Program-made: the position numbers and the translations under genes
The notes under the pieces: model-generated
Seen by the model: only the letters and a program-made list of their open reading frames with translations
What the model was told of the DNA's origin: nothing
Database searches by the model: none
Assembly: GCF_000372725.1 (NCBI RefSeq)
Contig: NW_005198611.1
Coordinates: 645,965 to 709,964 of the forward strand
Source of the DNA: Emiliania huxleyi CCMP1516
Taxonomy: Eukaryota; Haptophyta; Isochrysidales; Noelaerhabdaceae
Length of the DNA: 64,000 nucleotides
Reading direction: 5' to 3'
Shown: piece by piece, positions 40,919 to 51,070 of the stretch
How positions within the stretch are numbered: the first letter of the stretch is position 1
Layout of the letters: every line of letters begins with the position of its first letter

Positions 40919-43900
40919 ATGTCGGCCTCGGCCACCACCTCGCGCCGCCCCGTCTTCTACCCCAACCCGTCCCCTTCGGCGGGCGAGCCCTTCCTCCGTG
41001 GGCACTGCAGTGACCTGGGCGACGGCCCTGTCACCGTCACGCCGTGCGACACCGGCGGCGACCCCGTGCAGCTCACCGCCGCCGACGTGTGCCCGCGCTC
41101 CGAGGCGGAGCCGGAGGAGGGCGTCGCCGACGCCGCGTCGCTGGCGTTCCTCAACGAGCCCAGTCTGCTCGACAACATTGCGCGCCGCTACGCGCACGAC
41201 CGCATCTACACTTACGTCGGCCCCGTCCTGCTCGCCGTGAACCCGTACAAGACGCTGGCCGAGCTCTACTCGCGCGAGGCGATGGACGCGTACCGCGGCC
41301 GCGCAATCGGCGTGCTGCCGCCGCACGTCTTCGCGCTCGCCGACCGCGCGCGCCGCATGATCCTCTCGGACCGCCGCAGCCAGTCGATTGTCGTGAGCGG
41401 CGAGAGCGGCGCCGGCAAGACGGAGAGCTGCCGCGCGATCGTCGACTACCTGGCGCACCACTCGCGCGAGGAGGCGGAGGACCTGTGCACCGCAATGCTC
41501 AGCGCCTCGCCGCTGCTCGAGGCCTTTGGCTGCGCCTCGACCCTCCGCAACAAGAACTCGTCGCGCTTTGGCAAGCTGATGCGGATCTGGACGGCGGCCG
41601 GCGGCGCCTCCTTCTCGCACTCGTCCATTGAGACGTACCTGCTCGAGAAGGGGCGCGTCTCCAACCACGCGCCGGGCGAGCGCACCTTCCACGTCCTCTA
41701 CTACATCGCTGCTGCCGCCGCCGCTGCCGGCGCTGGCACCGACGCCACCGCCGCCGCTGCCGCCGCCGCAATCGACTGGGCGCCGCTCGCGGCGGTGACA
41801 GAGGCCGCCCGCGGCGGCGGCGCGGGCGCCTTCCGGCTGCTCTGCCCGAGCGGCGAGGCGGCGCAGGGCGGCGACGCGGCGCCGCACAACGAGGCGTGGG
41901 GCAGCACCAGGCGACCCTCCCGACAAGCCTCCCGATTCCGCGAAGCTTCCACCGCACACCCGCGCCGCATTCCACCGCGCCAGACGCCGAGACATGCCTC
42001 GCCCTCGCCCTCCCCCTCCCCCTCTCTCCACCCTCGCCCACCTCACGCCCCGCCTGACGCCCGCCCGCCTCCGTCCGTCCTCACCCGCCTTGCAGCTCGC
42101 CGGCAGCTGAGTTTGCGAGCGTGGTGTCCGCCTTGGGCGCCCTCGGCGCGTCGCGCGGAGAGGTGCAGTCGGCGGCGCAGATCCTGGGCGCGGTTCTGCT
42201 GCTCGGGAACCTCCACTTCGCCGACGACGAGCAAGACAAGGCCAAGGCGGAGGGCCGTAGATGCGGACAGCGGGCCTCCCAGCCACTCCCACTGTGTCTA
42301 GCACCCCTCGCGCTCGCACCCTCACCCTCCCGTCGCCACCCTCGCGTCGCCACCCTCGCGTCGCCACCCTCGCGTCGCCACCCTCGCGTCGCCACCCTCC
42401 CGTCGCCACCCTCCCGTCGCCACCCTCGCGTCGCCACCCTCCCGTCGCCACCCTCCCGTCGCCACCCTCCCGTCGCCACCCTCCCGTCGCCACCCTCCCG
42501 TCGCCACCCTCCCGTCGCCACCCTCGCGTCGCCACACCGCAGGTGGCGGACGAGAGGAGGGCCGACCTCGAGGCAGCCGCGGCACTGCTCGGCATCGGCG
42601 CCGCCGGACTCGAGCAGCGCCTCACCTCGCGGACGGTGCCGTTGTAGTAGTAGTAGTGGTAGTAGTGGTGGTGGTGGTGGTGGTGGTGGTGGTGGTGGTG
42701 GTGGTGAGCGAGACTTCTCTCCGAGGGCTCACTCGCGGACGGCGCGACTCGGGCCGAGGCCCTGCTGCGCCGTGAGGGAGTGCTCTTCACTGCGAGCTCA
42801 ACGGACGACTCAGGTCCACTCGGGCCGCGGGTCGATGTACTCGGTCCGGTACGACCGCTCCCTCGCCGACGGCGCGCGCGATGGCTGTCGCGTGAGAGAC
42901 TGCACGCGAGATGGCGCGAGATGAGGCGAGATGGCACGAGATTAGGCGCGCGCGACGGGCTGGCGCGCGAGCTGTACGAGCGGCTCTTCGGCTGGCTCGT
43001 GCGGAGGATCAACACGTCGCTCGCCGCGCCGTCCGCCGCACCCGCTGCCGGGAGCACCGCCGCGAGCGCGAGCGGGTCCGTGCCCGCCCGCGCGAGCGCG
43101 GAGGAGGGGGGCAGCTGCTACGTCGGGGGCAGCTGCTACATCGCCATCCTCGACATCTTCGGCTTCGAGTCGCTCGGCGTGAACTCGCTCGAGCAGCTGC
43201 TCATCAACCACACAAACGAGTCGCTGCAGCACTTCTTCCTCGACCGAACCATGCGGGCCGAGCTGGCCATGTACGCGGACGAGGGCGTGCCGGTGCGGTC
43301 ACCGCCGAGAGGGGGGCGAGCAGACTCGTCGCCGAGAAGTGGTGAGGCGGGTGTGGGTTCGCTGTCAGGTGCCGGCCATCCAGCTGCCCAACAACTCGGC
43401 GTGCCTCGAGCTCGTGCAGGCAGAGCCGCCCCTCTGCATCATCTCGGGTCTCGGCTAGATCTCGGCTAGATCTCGGCTAGATCTCGGCTAGATCTCGGCT
43501 AGATCTCTATGTCTCCTTCAGGCAAAGCCGGGCGGGCTCCTCTGCATCATCGAGGACGAGGGGTGCGTGCCTCAGGCGAGCGAGATATAGTCGAGATACC
43601 GACGAGATGGCGGTTCAAGTGTGGCCCCGCTCGGACCCTGCTCCGACCCCCTCCCTAGGCAAACGACCACACGCTCGTGGCGCGCTTCTTCGGCTCGCAC
43701 CGCGAGCACGCCTCGATCCGGCTGCCGGACGTGATCCTCGCCAGCGGGCGGCGCATGCCTGCACGCAAGTCCGCGCCGCCCGACGGCACGCGCTTCGTCG
43801 TCGCGCACTACGCGGGCGAGGTCGAGTACGAGGCGTCCGGCTTCCTGTCCAAGAACCTCGACGCGCTCCACCCCGAGCTGCCGCTGCTCCTCCAGACGTC

Positions 43901-46900
43901 GGCCCACCCGCTGCTCGCATCCCTCTTCGCCACATCCCGCGACGGCGGCGCCGACGCGCCGTCCGCCGCCACGCCCGCCGCCACGCCCGCCGCCACGCCC
44001 GCCGCCACGCCCGCCGGCAAGGCCGGCGGCACGCCCGGCGGCACGCCCGGCGGCAAGGCCGGCGGCAAGGCCGGCGGCGGGCGTCGCAAGTCGAGTGCGC
44101 GCGGCTCTCTGCGGGTGCGCGGCCTGGCGGGAGGCTTCTCCAAGCAGCTCGAGTCGCTGATGGCCACACTCGGGGCGACGACGCCGCACTATGTCCGCTG
44201 CGTCAAGCCGAACGCCGCGCAGGCGGCCGGCCGTGTCCCGGCCATGTCCCGTCCGTGTCCCCACAGCTGCACCTCGGCTGCGTCTCCCGCAGGCGGCGGG
44301 CTGCCTCGACCTGCCGCTCGTGCTCGAGCAGCTGCGCTGCGCCGGCACGCCGCAGCTGCTGCAGCTGATGGGGCGCGGCTACCCGACGCGCTGTGAATTC
44401 GAGGCGCTCGCGAGCCGGTACCGCCCGCTACTGCCCGGCTTCTCGCCGACTCTCTCCTCGCGCGACTTCGTCGCCGCGCTGCTCGCCGCGCTGCGCCTCG
44501 AGCCCGCCACCGCCGCGAAGCCGGTCGCCGACTTTGCGCTCGGTGCGTGCGGCAAGCGGATGGAGCAGGCGAGTTGTGGAAGAGCTTCTCGGACCCTCCC
44601 CTCCGCCCTCCCTGCAGGCGTGCGGCGCGTCTTCTTTTCCGCCGGCGCGATGGCGACGCTCGACGAGCTGATGCACGGCTCGCAGGCCGACGTCGCCGCC
44701 ATCCTCGACCGCGTCCGCGCATACGTCGCGCGCCGCCGCTGGGTGCGCGCCACCGCCGCCGTCAGCGCCTCCCTCTGGCTGCAGCGGCGCATCGTCGCGC
44801 GGCGGCGGCTGGCGGCCCTCGCGCTGCGCTCACGCGCGCTCGCTCTCTCGCTGCCCGCGGCACGCCGCTGGGCTGGCGGCGCTAGGCGGCGCCTCTTGGA
44901 GCATGCGAGTGCGAGCACGCTGGCTGCGGCGGAGCGAGGGCGCGTCGAGCGGGCTCGCTTGCGCGCGGCGCGCACCGCAGCCGCGGTGGCGTAGAGATGT
45001 CGGGGACGCGTCCCATGACTTGTCCATGACGTGTCGTGTAGGCGCGCGCCGCTGCAGTCGCTGTGCAGGCCCTTCCTAGACACTTCCTAGACACTTCCTA
45101 GACACTTCCTAGACACTGCAGTCGCTGTGCAGGCGCGCGCGCGCGGCAGGCTTGCGCGGTGCCGCCTCCTTCGCGAGTCGTCCGAGCAGTCGGCGGCCGC
45201 GTCGCGGCTCGTCCGCTCCGCGCGCAGTTTCCTCGCCGTCCGGCGCGCCGCGCGCGAGGCGCGGCCGCGCACGCAGAGCGCGGAGATCGAGTCCTGTCCC
45301 CCGAGCGTTCACCCTCTCGCCCTGAGGGTAGGCGCGTCGCATCCGGAGCGTGGTCGTCGCGCAGTCGGTCGCCCGCCGCTGGGCGGCGCGGCGCGAGGCG
45401 GCGGCGGCGCGCGAGGAGCTGCGGCTCGTCCGGGCAGAGGAGCTGCGGCGCGCGCTCGAGGCTGCACGCGAGGCGGCGGACCGGCTCAACTCGGCGCGCC
45501 GCGCGGCGGTGTGCGTGCAGGCGGCCGTGCGGATGCTCGCGAGCCGCCGCGCCGTCGCCGCGCTGCGCGAGTCGAACGAGGCAGCCCGCCGCGCGGCCGT
45601 GGAGGCGCGCGAGGCGCGGCAGCAGGCGGCAAAGGCGGAGCGCGCTGCGAAGGCCGAGGCGCGGCAGCGCGGCGCCGCGGCGACGCGCCTGCAGTCGGGA
45701 GCGCGCGCCGCCCTGGCACGGCGCGAGGTGCAGCACCTCCGCCAGCTCTCGAGCCAGAAGCGGGCGGCGGCCGCGGCGGCCGCGCGGGAGCGAAAGGAGG
45801 CGGCGCGGAAGAGCAGTCTCGCCTTCCTAGAACTCGCGCGCCAGCGTGCCGCCGCGATCGTGCTGCAGTGCGCGGCGCGCCGCCGCGCGGCGCGCCAGCG
45901 GTCAACAGTGGTCCGCGAGGCGCTAGCGCGCCAGCGCGTGGCGGCGAGAGAGAAGGCAGCCGCGGCGCTGGTGGCGCGCCTAGCAGAGAAGGCGCGCCGG
46001 GCGGCCGCCGTCCGTATCCAGTGCACGGTCCGGAGGGCCGTGGCGGCGCGCACCTTTGCCGACCTGCTCGCCGCCAAGAGCGCCGCCGCCAAGAGCGAGC
46101 GCGCCAACTTGCGCGCGCGGTACGCGCAGGCGGCGTCGGCGCTGAGCGCGGGCTGCTTGACGGCGCCGCTGCCGCCGGAGTTTGCGGCCATCCGGCTGCA
46201 GGCCCGCTGGCGCGCGGTGGCGATGTCTCGCCGCGTGCGGCGCGAGGCTGAGTTGCTCGCCGCGCAGCGGACGCAGCAGGAGGAGTCGGAGAAGACGCGC
46301 AATGACGTCGTGTCCGCCATCAAGCTGGCGGAGAAGCTCGGGGCGCGAGCAGGTGAGCAAGAGGGGAAGATCGCCGCGCAGGCCGCCGAGCTCGAGGCGC
46401 TCCGGCGCGAGAAGGTCGAGCAGGAGCGCCTCATCCGCTCGCTCTCGCAGCCAGCGCCAAAGCCGACCTCACCCCGCCGGCCGGAGGCCTTCCCCCCGAC
46501 GCCGCCGTCGGGCACGCCGCCAAAGCCGCCGCCGCACGCGGCGGCGACGCCATCCAGCGAGAAGCGCGGGACCGTCTCGTCGAAGGTTCTCAGGTCGGTC
46601 TCGCGCCTCTTTCAGGGCGCGGGCTCCACGCCTCGCGGCTCTGCCGAGCGGCGCGCTGCAGTCGGCAACACCGGCCCCCCACGCGAGACAAAGGCGTCGG
46701 TCGCGCGTGCCGAATGGCGGCGGTGCAAGGCGGAGGAGGCGGAGGCGGAGGCGGAGGCGACGACCTCCCGCGCCTCCCCGCGCGCCTCCCCGCGCGCGTC
46801 GCCTCGCGCCTCGCCTCGCGCCGCGCACTCGCCGCGTGAGAACAAGGCCTCCCAGGCGCGCCGGGCCGCGACCGCGTCGCAGTTGCCGAACGGCACCGCC

Positions 46901-47248
46901 CCGTCCGTTTCGAGGCTGCCGCAGCCCCCCAAGCGGACGACGCAGCCGAGCAAGCCCTTCGTCGCCGTCCTCGGGGGGGGTGCCGCGGCCGGGCCGCCCA
47001 AGCCGCCCAATCGCCGAGAGTCGCTGCTGCCGCAGCCGCCGAAGCTTGGCGGAGGGCTGCCGGCAAACGGGCGGCTCTCGTGCGCCCTCCAGGGCGACAG
47101 ATCCAGGCTGCCGAGGCCTAGTCTCGGCGGCTCCGTGCGCTGCGGAGAGGTTGCGACGGCCGGCTCGATGGCGGCACCGCCGCCGCGGCTCCCTTGCCCT
47201 GCAGGCAACGAGAACACGCCGCCATCGCGGGCAGAGCAGCATGTGTGA
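40919..47248 (+). CDS. Myosin heavy chain, class not assigned, 13 exons
   Basis: Exons 40919-41900, 42107-42246, 42543-42635, 42814-42871, 42946-43286, 43369-43419, 43522-43575, 43659-44222, 44293-44542, 44618-44967, 45042-45068, 45133-45258 and 45332-47248 give 1650 residues. All phases agree. Nine introns are GC-AG and three GT-AG (3, 5 and 9). Motor motifs: P-loop GESGAGKTE (about residue 160), switch I NKNSSRFGK, SIETYLLEKGRV, LLLGNLHF, switch II LDIFGFESL, NHTNESLQHFF, GGLLCIIEDEG, SKQLESLMATLGATTPHYVR and CVKPN. The converter region follows (RRVFFSAG), then several IQ-like motifs, an Ala/Arg-rich coiled region, and a Ser/Pro/Arg-rich tail (RASPRASPRASPRASPR). There is no recognised C-terminal cargo domain. 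ATP-driven movement on actin is expected. A poly-Ala insertion lies in the motor near residue 265. Confidence 0.85.
42325..42533. repeat. 14-bp minisatellite in myosin intron 2
   Basis: About 15 copies of cgtcgccaccctcc/g with only c/g variation at a few positions. Confidence 0.9.
42643..42706. repeat. (TAG/TGG)n microsatellite in myosin intron 3
   Basis: Starts as tag/tgg units and becomes pure gtg repeats. Confidence 0.9.
43446..43508. repeat. 12-bp ATCTCGGCTAG minisatellite in myosin intron 6
   Basis: Five to six copies of agatctcggct. Confidence 0.9.
45069..45132 (+). repeat. 12-bp minisatellite forming myosin intron 11
   Basis: This short intron is made of four copies of cttcctagacac, then a repeat of the upstream exon end, ctgcagtcgctgtgcag. 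So both junctions read GTGCAG|GC. Confidence 0.85.
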
Positions 47249-48478
47249 GGGGTCGCAGGTTTGCGCTGGCTACGCAGGTGACTCGAAGGCTGCAGTGCTC
47301 GACCGCGAGAGCGGAGAAAAGCAGATGAGGGATCGCCGGCCGCGCACTGAGTATGCAGTGAATTGATACAGGAACACGGTTTGTGGGGTTTGGGGTGAGT
47401 GGCGAGTGGAAGTGGGGCGGTCTCTCGCAGGGACGTATGGTGTACGGCTTTAACAGCAACCCACTTCCTTGTCGACTAGAGTTAATAACGGACTAGGTCC
47501 AGCCCTGGCGCCTGGGGCGGCCTCGGGCGTCGCGGGGCGCTCTCGGGCTCCGCACTGGAACCGCACGACGGGCCTGGCCCAGTGGCGCCCCGCCCGCCGC
47601 GAAGCCCGATCGCGGATCGGATGCCGGCGAGATGGCCCTGCCCCTGGGCGGCCTGGGCGTGGTTTTCTTGCCTTGCGGTACATCTCTCCGCTCGCCACCT
47701 CACGCTCCGCCGTCCGGCCATGGATGGTAGGTTCGATGGATGGAGCTCGGCGAGCTCCATCGAACCACAATCCACATCCACAAAACTCCGGTCGCCGGGC
47801 CTGAAAATGCGCTCAGCCTCAGGAGGGACAAAACCACACGCGAATTCTGCACGCCTCGCTGCACCGCGGATTGACTGAATCAGGCAGCAGCAGGCTGCTG
47901 CTGCTGCCACAGCAGCAGTCTGCTGCGGCCCCAATACGCAAGTTAATGACCAGCATTGGACTGCCCGGGGCATACGAGCCGCCACAGCCGGTGTGCGGCT
48001 GTGCACTGCCGCCTGCCCGCGGCTACGCACAATGTGCGCTCGCATTGGATGAGCCCTGCTGATGGACCTGCGTCGCCGAGCTGCGCGAGAGCAATGCCGT
48101 AGGCGGAGGCCGCGGCGTAGATTGCGAGCACACGCGTTGGAGCTGTGAGGAGCAAGAGAGCAGGTCGTTTCTGCCTCTGATATGCCACTCTCGCGGCTTG
48201 CAGCACACCACTCGCGCGTGCTCTCCAGGAGCTATGGCAGGCGCGTGTGTGGGGCTGGTGCCTGGCGTTGCGGCGGCCACAGACCATCTAGCAATGTGCG
48301 GAAAGCGGCGGCGCGGTATTGCGGCGGAACGTGTGGGACTGCAGCAGCACCGTCGGCTCGAAGAGCCTCGCCAGTGTCCCACTGGCGTAGCATCGCGACG
48401 ATACCAACACACAAAATCGCAGACGAGAACGGGACTCGGGCGCCTGGGGGCGCGAGGGTCCCGACACATAGTTCCGCG
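47249..48478. other. Intergenic, no supported gene
   Basis: No coding signal. A long imperfect palindrome (ggttcgatgga ... tccatcgaacc) lies at 47730-47766, and a cagcagcag-type stretch at about 47880-47930. Confidence 0.45.
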
Positions 48479-49027
48479 CCCGGCGTGGCTGCGCCATGCT
48501 CTCGATCATCATCGCACATTGCCCTAGCGCTTGGCGTGACGGGCCAGTGCGCCGAACAGGTGCCAGAGGCGACCTGTGAACAGAGAGGTGTGAAGAGGCG
48601 CGGCGTCGGCCGTCGCCGACCTCTCTAGATTAGCGCGTCGGAGACGCTGGCGTGGCTGCGCCACGCTCTCGATCATCATCGCGCATTGCCCTAGCGCTTG
48701 GCGTGACGGGCTTGTGCGCCGAACAGGTGCCAGAGGCGACCTGTGAACAGAGAGGTGTGAAGAGGCGCGGCGTCGGCCGTCGCCGACCTCTCTAGATTAG
48801 CGTCGAGGACGCTGGCGTGGCTGCGCCACGCTCTCGATCATCATCGCGCATTGCCCTAGCGCATGGCGTGACGGGCTAGTGCGCCGAACAGGCGCCAGAG
48901 GCGACCTGTGAACAGAGAGGTGTGAAGAGGCGCGGCATCGGCCGTCGCCGACCTCTCTAGATTAGCTTCGGAGACGCTGGCGTGGCTGCGCCATGCTCTC
49001 GATCATCATCGCACATTGCCCTAGCGC
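48479..49027. repeat. ~165-bp tandem satellite, left block
   Basis: About 3.3 copies, starting near 48480, 48648, 48808 and 48974. Each contains gcgtggctgcgccacgc (palindrome), ctctcgatcatcatcgc, cctgtgaacagagaggtgtg, gtcggccgtcgccgac (palindrome) and cctctctagattagcg. The array breaks in ctagcgc, where the TIR element enters. Confidence 0.9.
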
Positions 49028-50330
49028 CGGGTGCACCGGGACCCAGCTGTGAAGAGTCCGCAAGGGTCCGTGCCAAAATGGCCAAAATCAAGCCTGGTTT
49101 GGCCGACTCTGCAGTGGCCGCAGGCGGTGATGGCGGACGCCGACGAGCCTCACGCGCCGGGCCCCACCTCAGACAGTACCTCCGGTGGGCTGCATCCACT
49201 CACTGCGGGGCTGCTCGCTCGCCATGATAGTCAACGTGCACCGACGGCGACCGCCCTCTCGAAGCGCCGTGCTGACAGGCCAGCCGCCGAGCAGGAGCGA
49301 GCAGCCGTTCGAATCCGCGGTGCAGCGCCGCGGATGGCGAACCTCGAGCCGGTGGAGAAGACCGCGGTCGTGTCGGACTCGACCGGCGCCGATGCGGTGC
49401 CAGCAATTCGGGCGCGGCCGACTCGCTCCAGTTCGGCGCAGCTCGCCTTGGAGCCCACCGCGCTCTTAAATCGCCTCGAGACCATGCTCCTCGGCAACCA
49501 ACCCGTCCCCGCACCCTCCAACGAGGTCAGCATCGTCGGCGAGGTCACCAACGGCATCATCATCGCCGCGAAAGCTGCCGTAAACACGCTCTTTTCGTCG
49601 CAGCGGCGCGGCGCGCTGATGGCTCTCCAGATAAAGAACCTGAAGAAGGCTGCGCTGGCGTACCTTGTGTGGGACCTACGCGGCGAGCTGGCGGGCGCGC
49701 GACTCGAGCAGGCGGTCGTGTACGGCAAGCGGCTCGAGACGCACGCGAGCGGCGTGGACAAGGAGTTGGGCAAGTGCAAGCGGCGGCAGGCGGGCGCGGA
49801 GGCGCTTCTCGCTGTCGTTCCAGAAACGTTGCAGGACGTGCCCACGCCAGAGGAGCCCGCGGTCGAGGAGGAGCCGGCGGTCGAGGACCTGCCGGCCAGC
49901 GACTCCCGTCCCGACGACGCGTCTTCGGACAGCGATCGGGAAAGCGTCTTCGAACGTCGGGTGACCCGTCGGATGATCGACGCCGGCCTGAACGAGGCGC
50001 AATTCGATGATATGCGGAACGTTTACGGGATTCAGCTCGCCCACGAGGACAAGTGCCACGAGTGTGCCAAGCTGCAGGCTCGGGCAGTGAAACTGTATGA
50101 TATGCTCCTCCCGTACCTCGAGCGCGACTGGGTGCCACTGGAGGAGGCATTCCAGCGGCTCGACCTTATAGCTGCTCGGGAGCGCTCGGGTACCCTGGGT
50201 CGTGGGTATGATAGTGACACAACATATGTGTGATACACTACCAAAACAGGGCCGCGGGGGGGCGTTGGGGGCCGCTGGAGGGCCGCTAGACCCTTCCCGG
50301 GCCCCTCCGGGTGGGTCCGGGTGCACCCGG
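49028..50330 (+). mobile_element. 1.3-kb TIR transposon inserted in the satellite, 3-bp target duplication
   Basis: Ends ccgggtgcaccgggaccca (49028-49046) and tgggtccgggtgcacccgg (50312-50330) are 19-bp inverted repeats with one mismatch. The satellite sequence ctagCGCttggcg is split as ctagCGC at the left and CGCttggcg at the right, giving a CGC target-site duplication. The element carries one ORF without recognised transposase motifs. Superfamily unassigned; 3-bp duplications occur in CACTA- and Harbinger-like groups. Confidence 0.75.
49130..50233 (+). CDS. ORF of unknown function carried by the TIR element
   Basis: 367 residues from ATG 49130; the frame is open up to 49031, so an earlier start within the element is possible but lacks support. 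The first 110 residues are polar, Ala/Arg/Ser-rich and probably disordered. Residues about 115-230 look folded (NEVSIVGEVTNGIIIAAKAA, ALMALQIKNLKKAALAYLVW) with a helical basic stretch. An acidic linker follows (TPEEPAVEEEPAVEDL). The C-terminal domain reads RMIDAGLNEAQFDDMRNVYG, then CHECAKLQARAVKLYDMLLP with a CxxC pair, ending RGYDSDTTYV. I do not recognise the family. A regulatory or DNA-binding protein of the element, or a captured host gene, are both possible. Confidence 0.55.
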   Translation: MADADEPHAPGPTSDSTSGGLHPLTAGLLARHDSQRAPTATALSKRRADRPAAEQERAAVRIRGAAPRMANLEPVEKTAVVSDSTGADAVPAIRARPTRSSSAQLALEPTALLNRLETMLLGNQPVPAPSNEVSIVGEVTNGIIIAAKAAVNTLFSSQRRGALMALQIKNLKKAALAYLVWDLRGELAGARLEQAVVYGKRLETHASGVDKELGKCKRRQAGAEALLAVVPETLQDVPTPEEPAVEEEPAVEDLPASDSRPDDASSDSDRESVFERRVTRRMIDAGLNEAQFDDMRNVYGIQLAHEDKCHECAKLQARAVKLYDMLLPYLERDWVPLEEAFQRLDLIAARERSGTLGRGYDSDTTYV

Positions 50331-50650
50331 CGCTTGGCGTGACGGACGGGCTAGTGCGCCGAACAGGTGCCAGAGGCGACCTGTGAACAGAGAGGTGTGA
50401 AGAGGCGTGGCGTCGGCCGTCGCCGACCTCTCTAGATTAGCGCGTCGAGGACGCTGGCGTGGCTGCGCCACGCTCTCGATCATCATCGCGGCGTGACCTC
50501 TCTAGATTAGCGTCAGAGACGCTGCCGTGGTCCTGCCACGCTCTCGACCATCATCGGGCATCGCCCTAGCGATTATAGCGTGACGGGCTAGTGCGCCGTA
50601 CAGGCGCCAGAGGCGACCTGTGGAGGACAGAGTGCAAACGAGGCGCGGCG
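50331..50650. repeat. ~165-bp tandem satellite, right block
   Basis: The satellite resumes exactly at cgcttggcgtgacgg, the next bases of the interrupted unit, and continues for nearly two more copies that diverge after 50500. Confidence 0.88.
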
Positions 50651-51070
50651 TCCTGCACGCCACGACCCCCACCTCGGTCGCAGGGGAGGGCGGGTGGCGA
50701 CAGAAGCTGTGGCAGACGCACGCAGCGGCGAGCAGAGAGGCTCTGCCGCGCGCGGCACTTTCCATGTTCCAAGTTTGGTAAAGTTGTCGTGCTGGCTTCC
50801 GCTGGGGCGGAAGTTCGAAGTTCACGCACTACCTGTAAAGAACCCGGGCCGCGCTAAAGCGCTATGCGGCATTCTTTCCTTTTCTCGTGCGTTCCCTCTG
50901 AAGGCATCGGCGGATCCTCTCATTCCACATCGTGCCCGCTCTGTCCGGGCAAACATGGGGCAGCTCTCTTTCTTTTGAGAGTGTGCCGGTCTGTTGCTAG
51001 TCCGGCCGTGTTTTGCTCTCTTTTGAGATAAAAAAGAAATCTGTGGCCCGCCTCTCAGCCGCCAACAACA
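50651..51070. other. Spacer upstream of ankyrin copy 2
   Basis: No gene seen. 50990-51045 is less GC-rich (tttgctctcttttgagataaaaaagaaatc) and may contain core promoter elements for the ankyrin gene. Ankyrin copy 1 also has aagaaatc about 30 bp before its ATG. Confidence 0.4.

Noticed and set aside
43421-43521. Myosin intron 6 as coding (LVQAEPPLCII...)
   Set aside because: It resembles the following exon but runs into stop codons in the ATCTCGGCTAG minisatellite; better explained as a duplicated exon start inside the intron.
47469-48628. Several 60-190 codon frames on both strands
   Set aside because: No family signals, start in low-complexity sequence and overlap each other; best left as intergenic.
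49028-50330. LTR retrotransposon flanked by satellite copies
   Set aside because: The flanking repeats are one continuous satellite interrupted by the element; the element's own ends are inverted, with a 3-bp target duplication.
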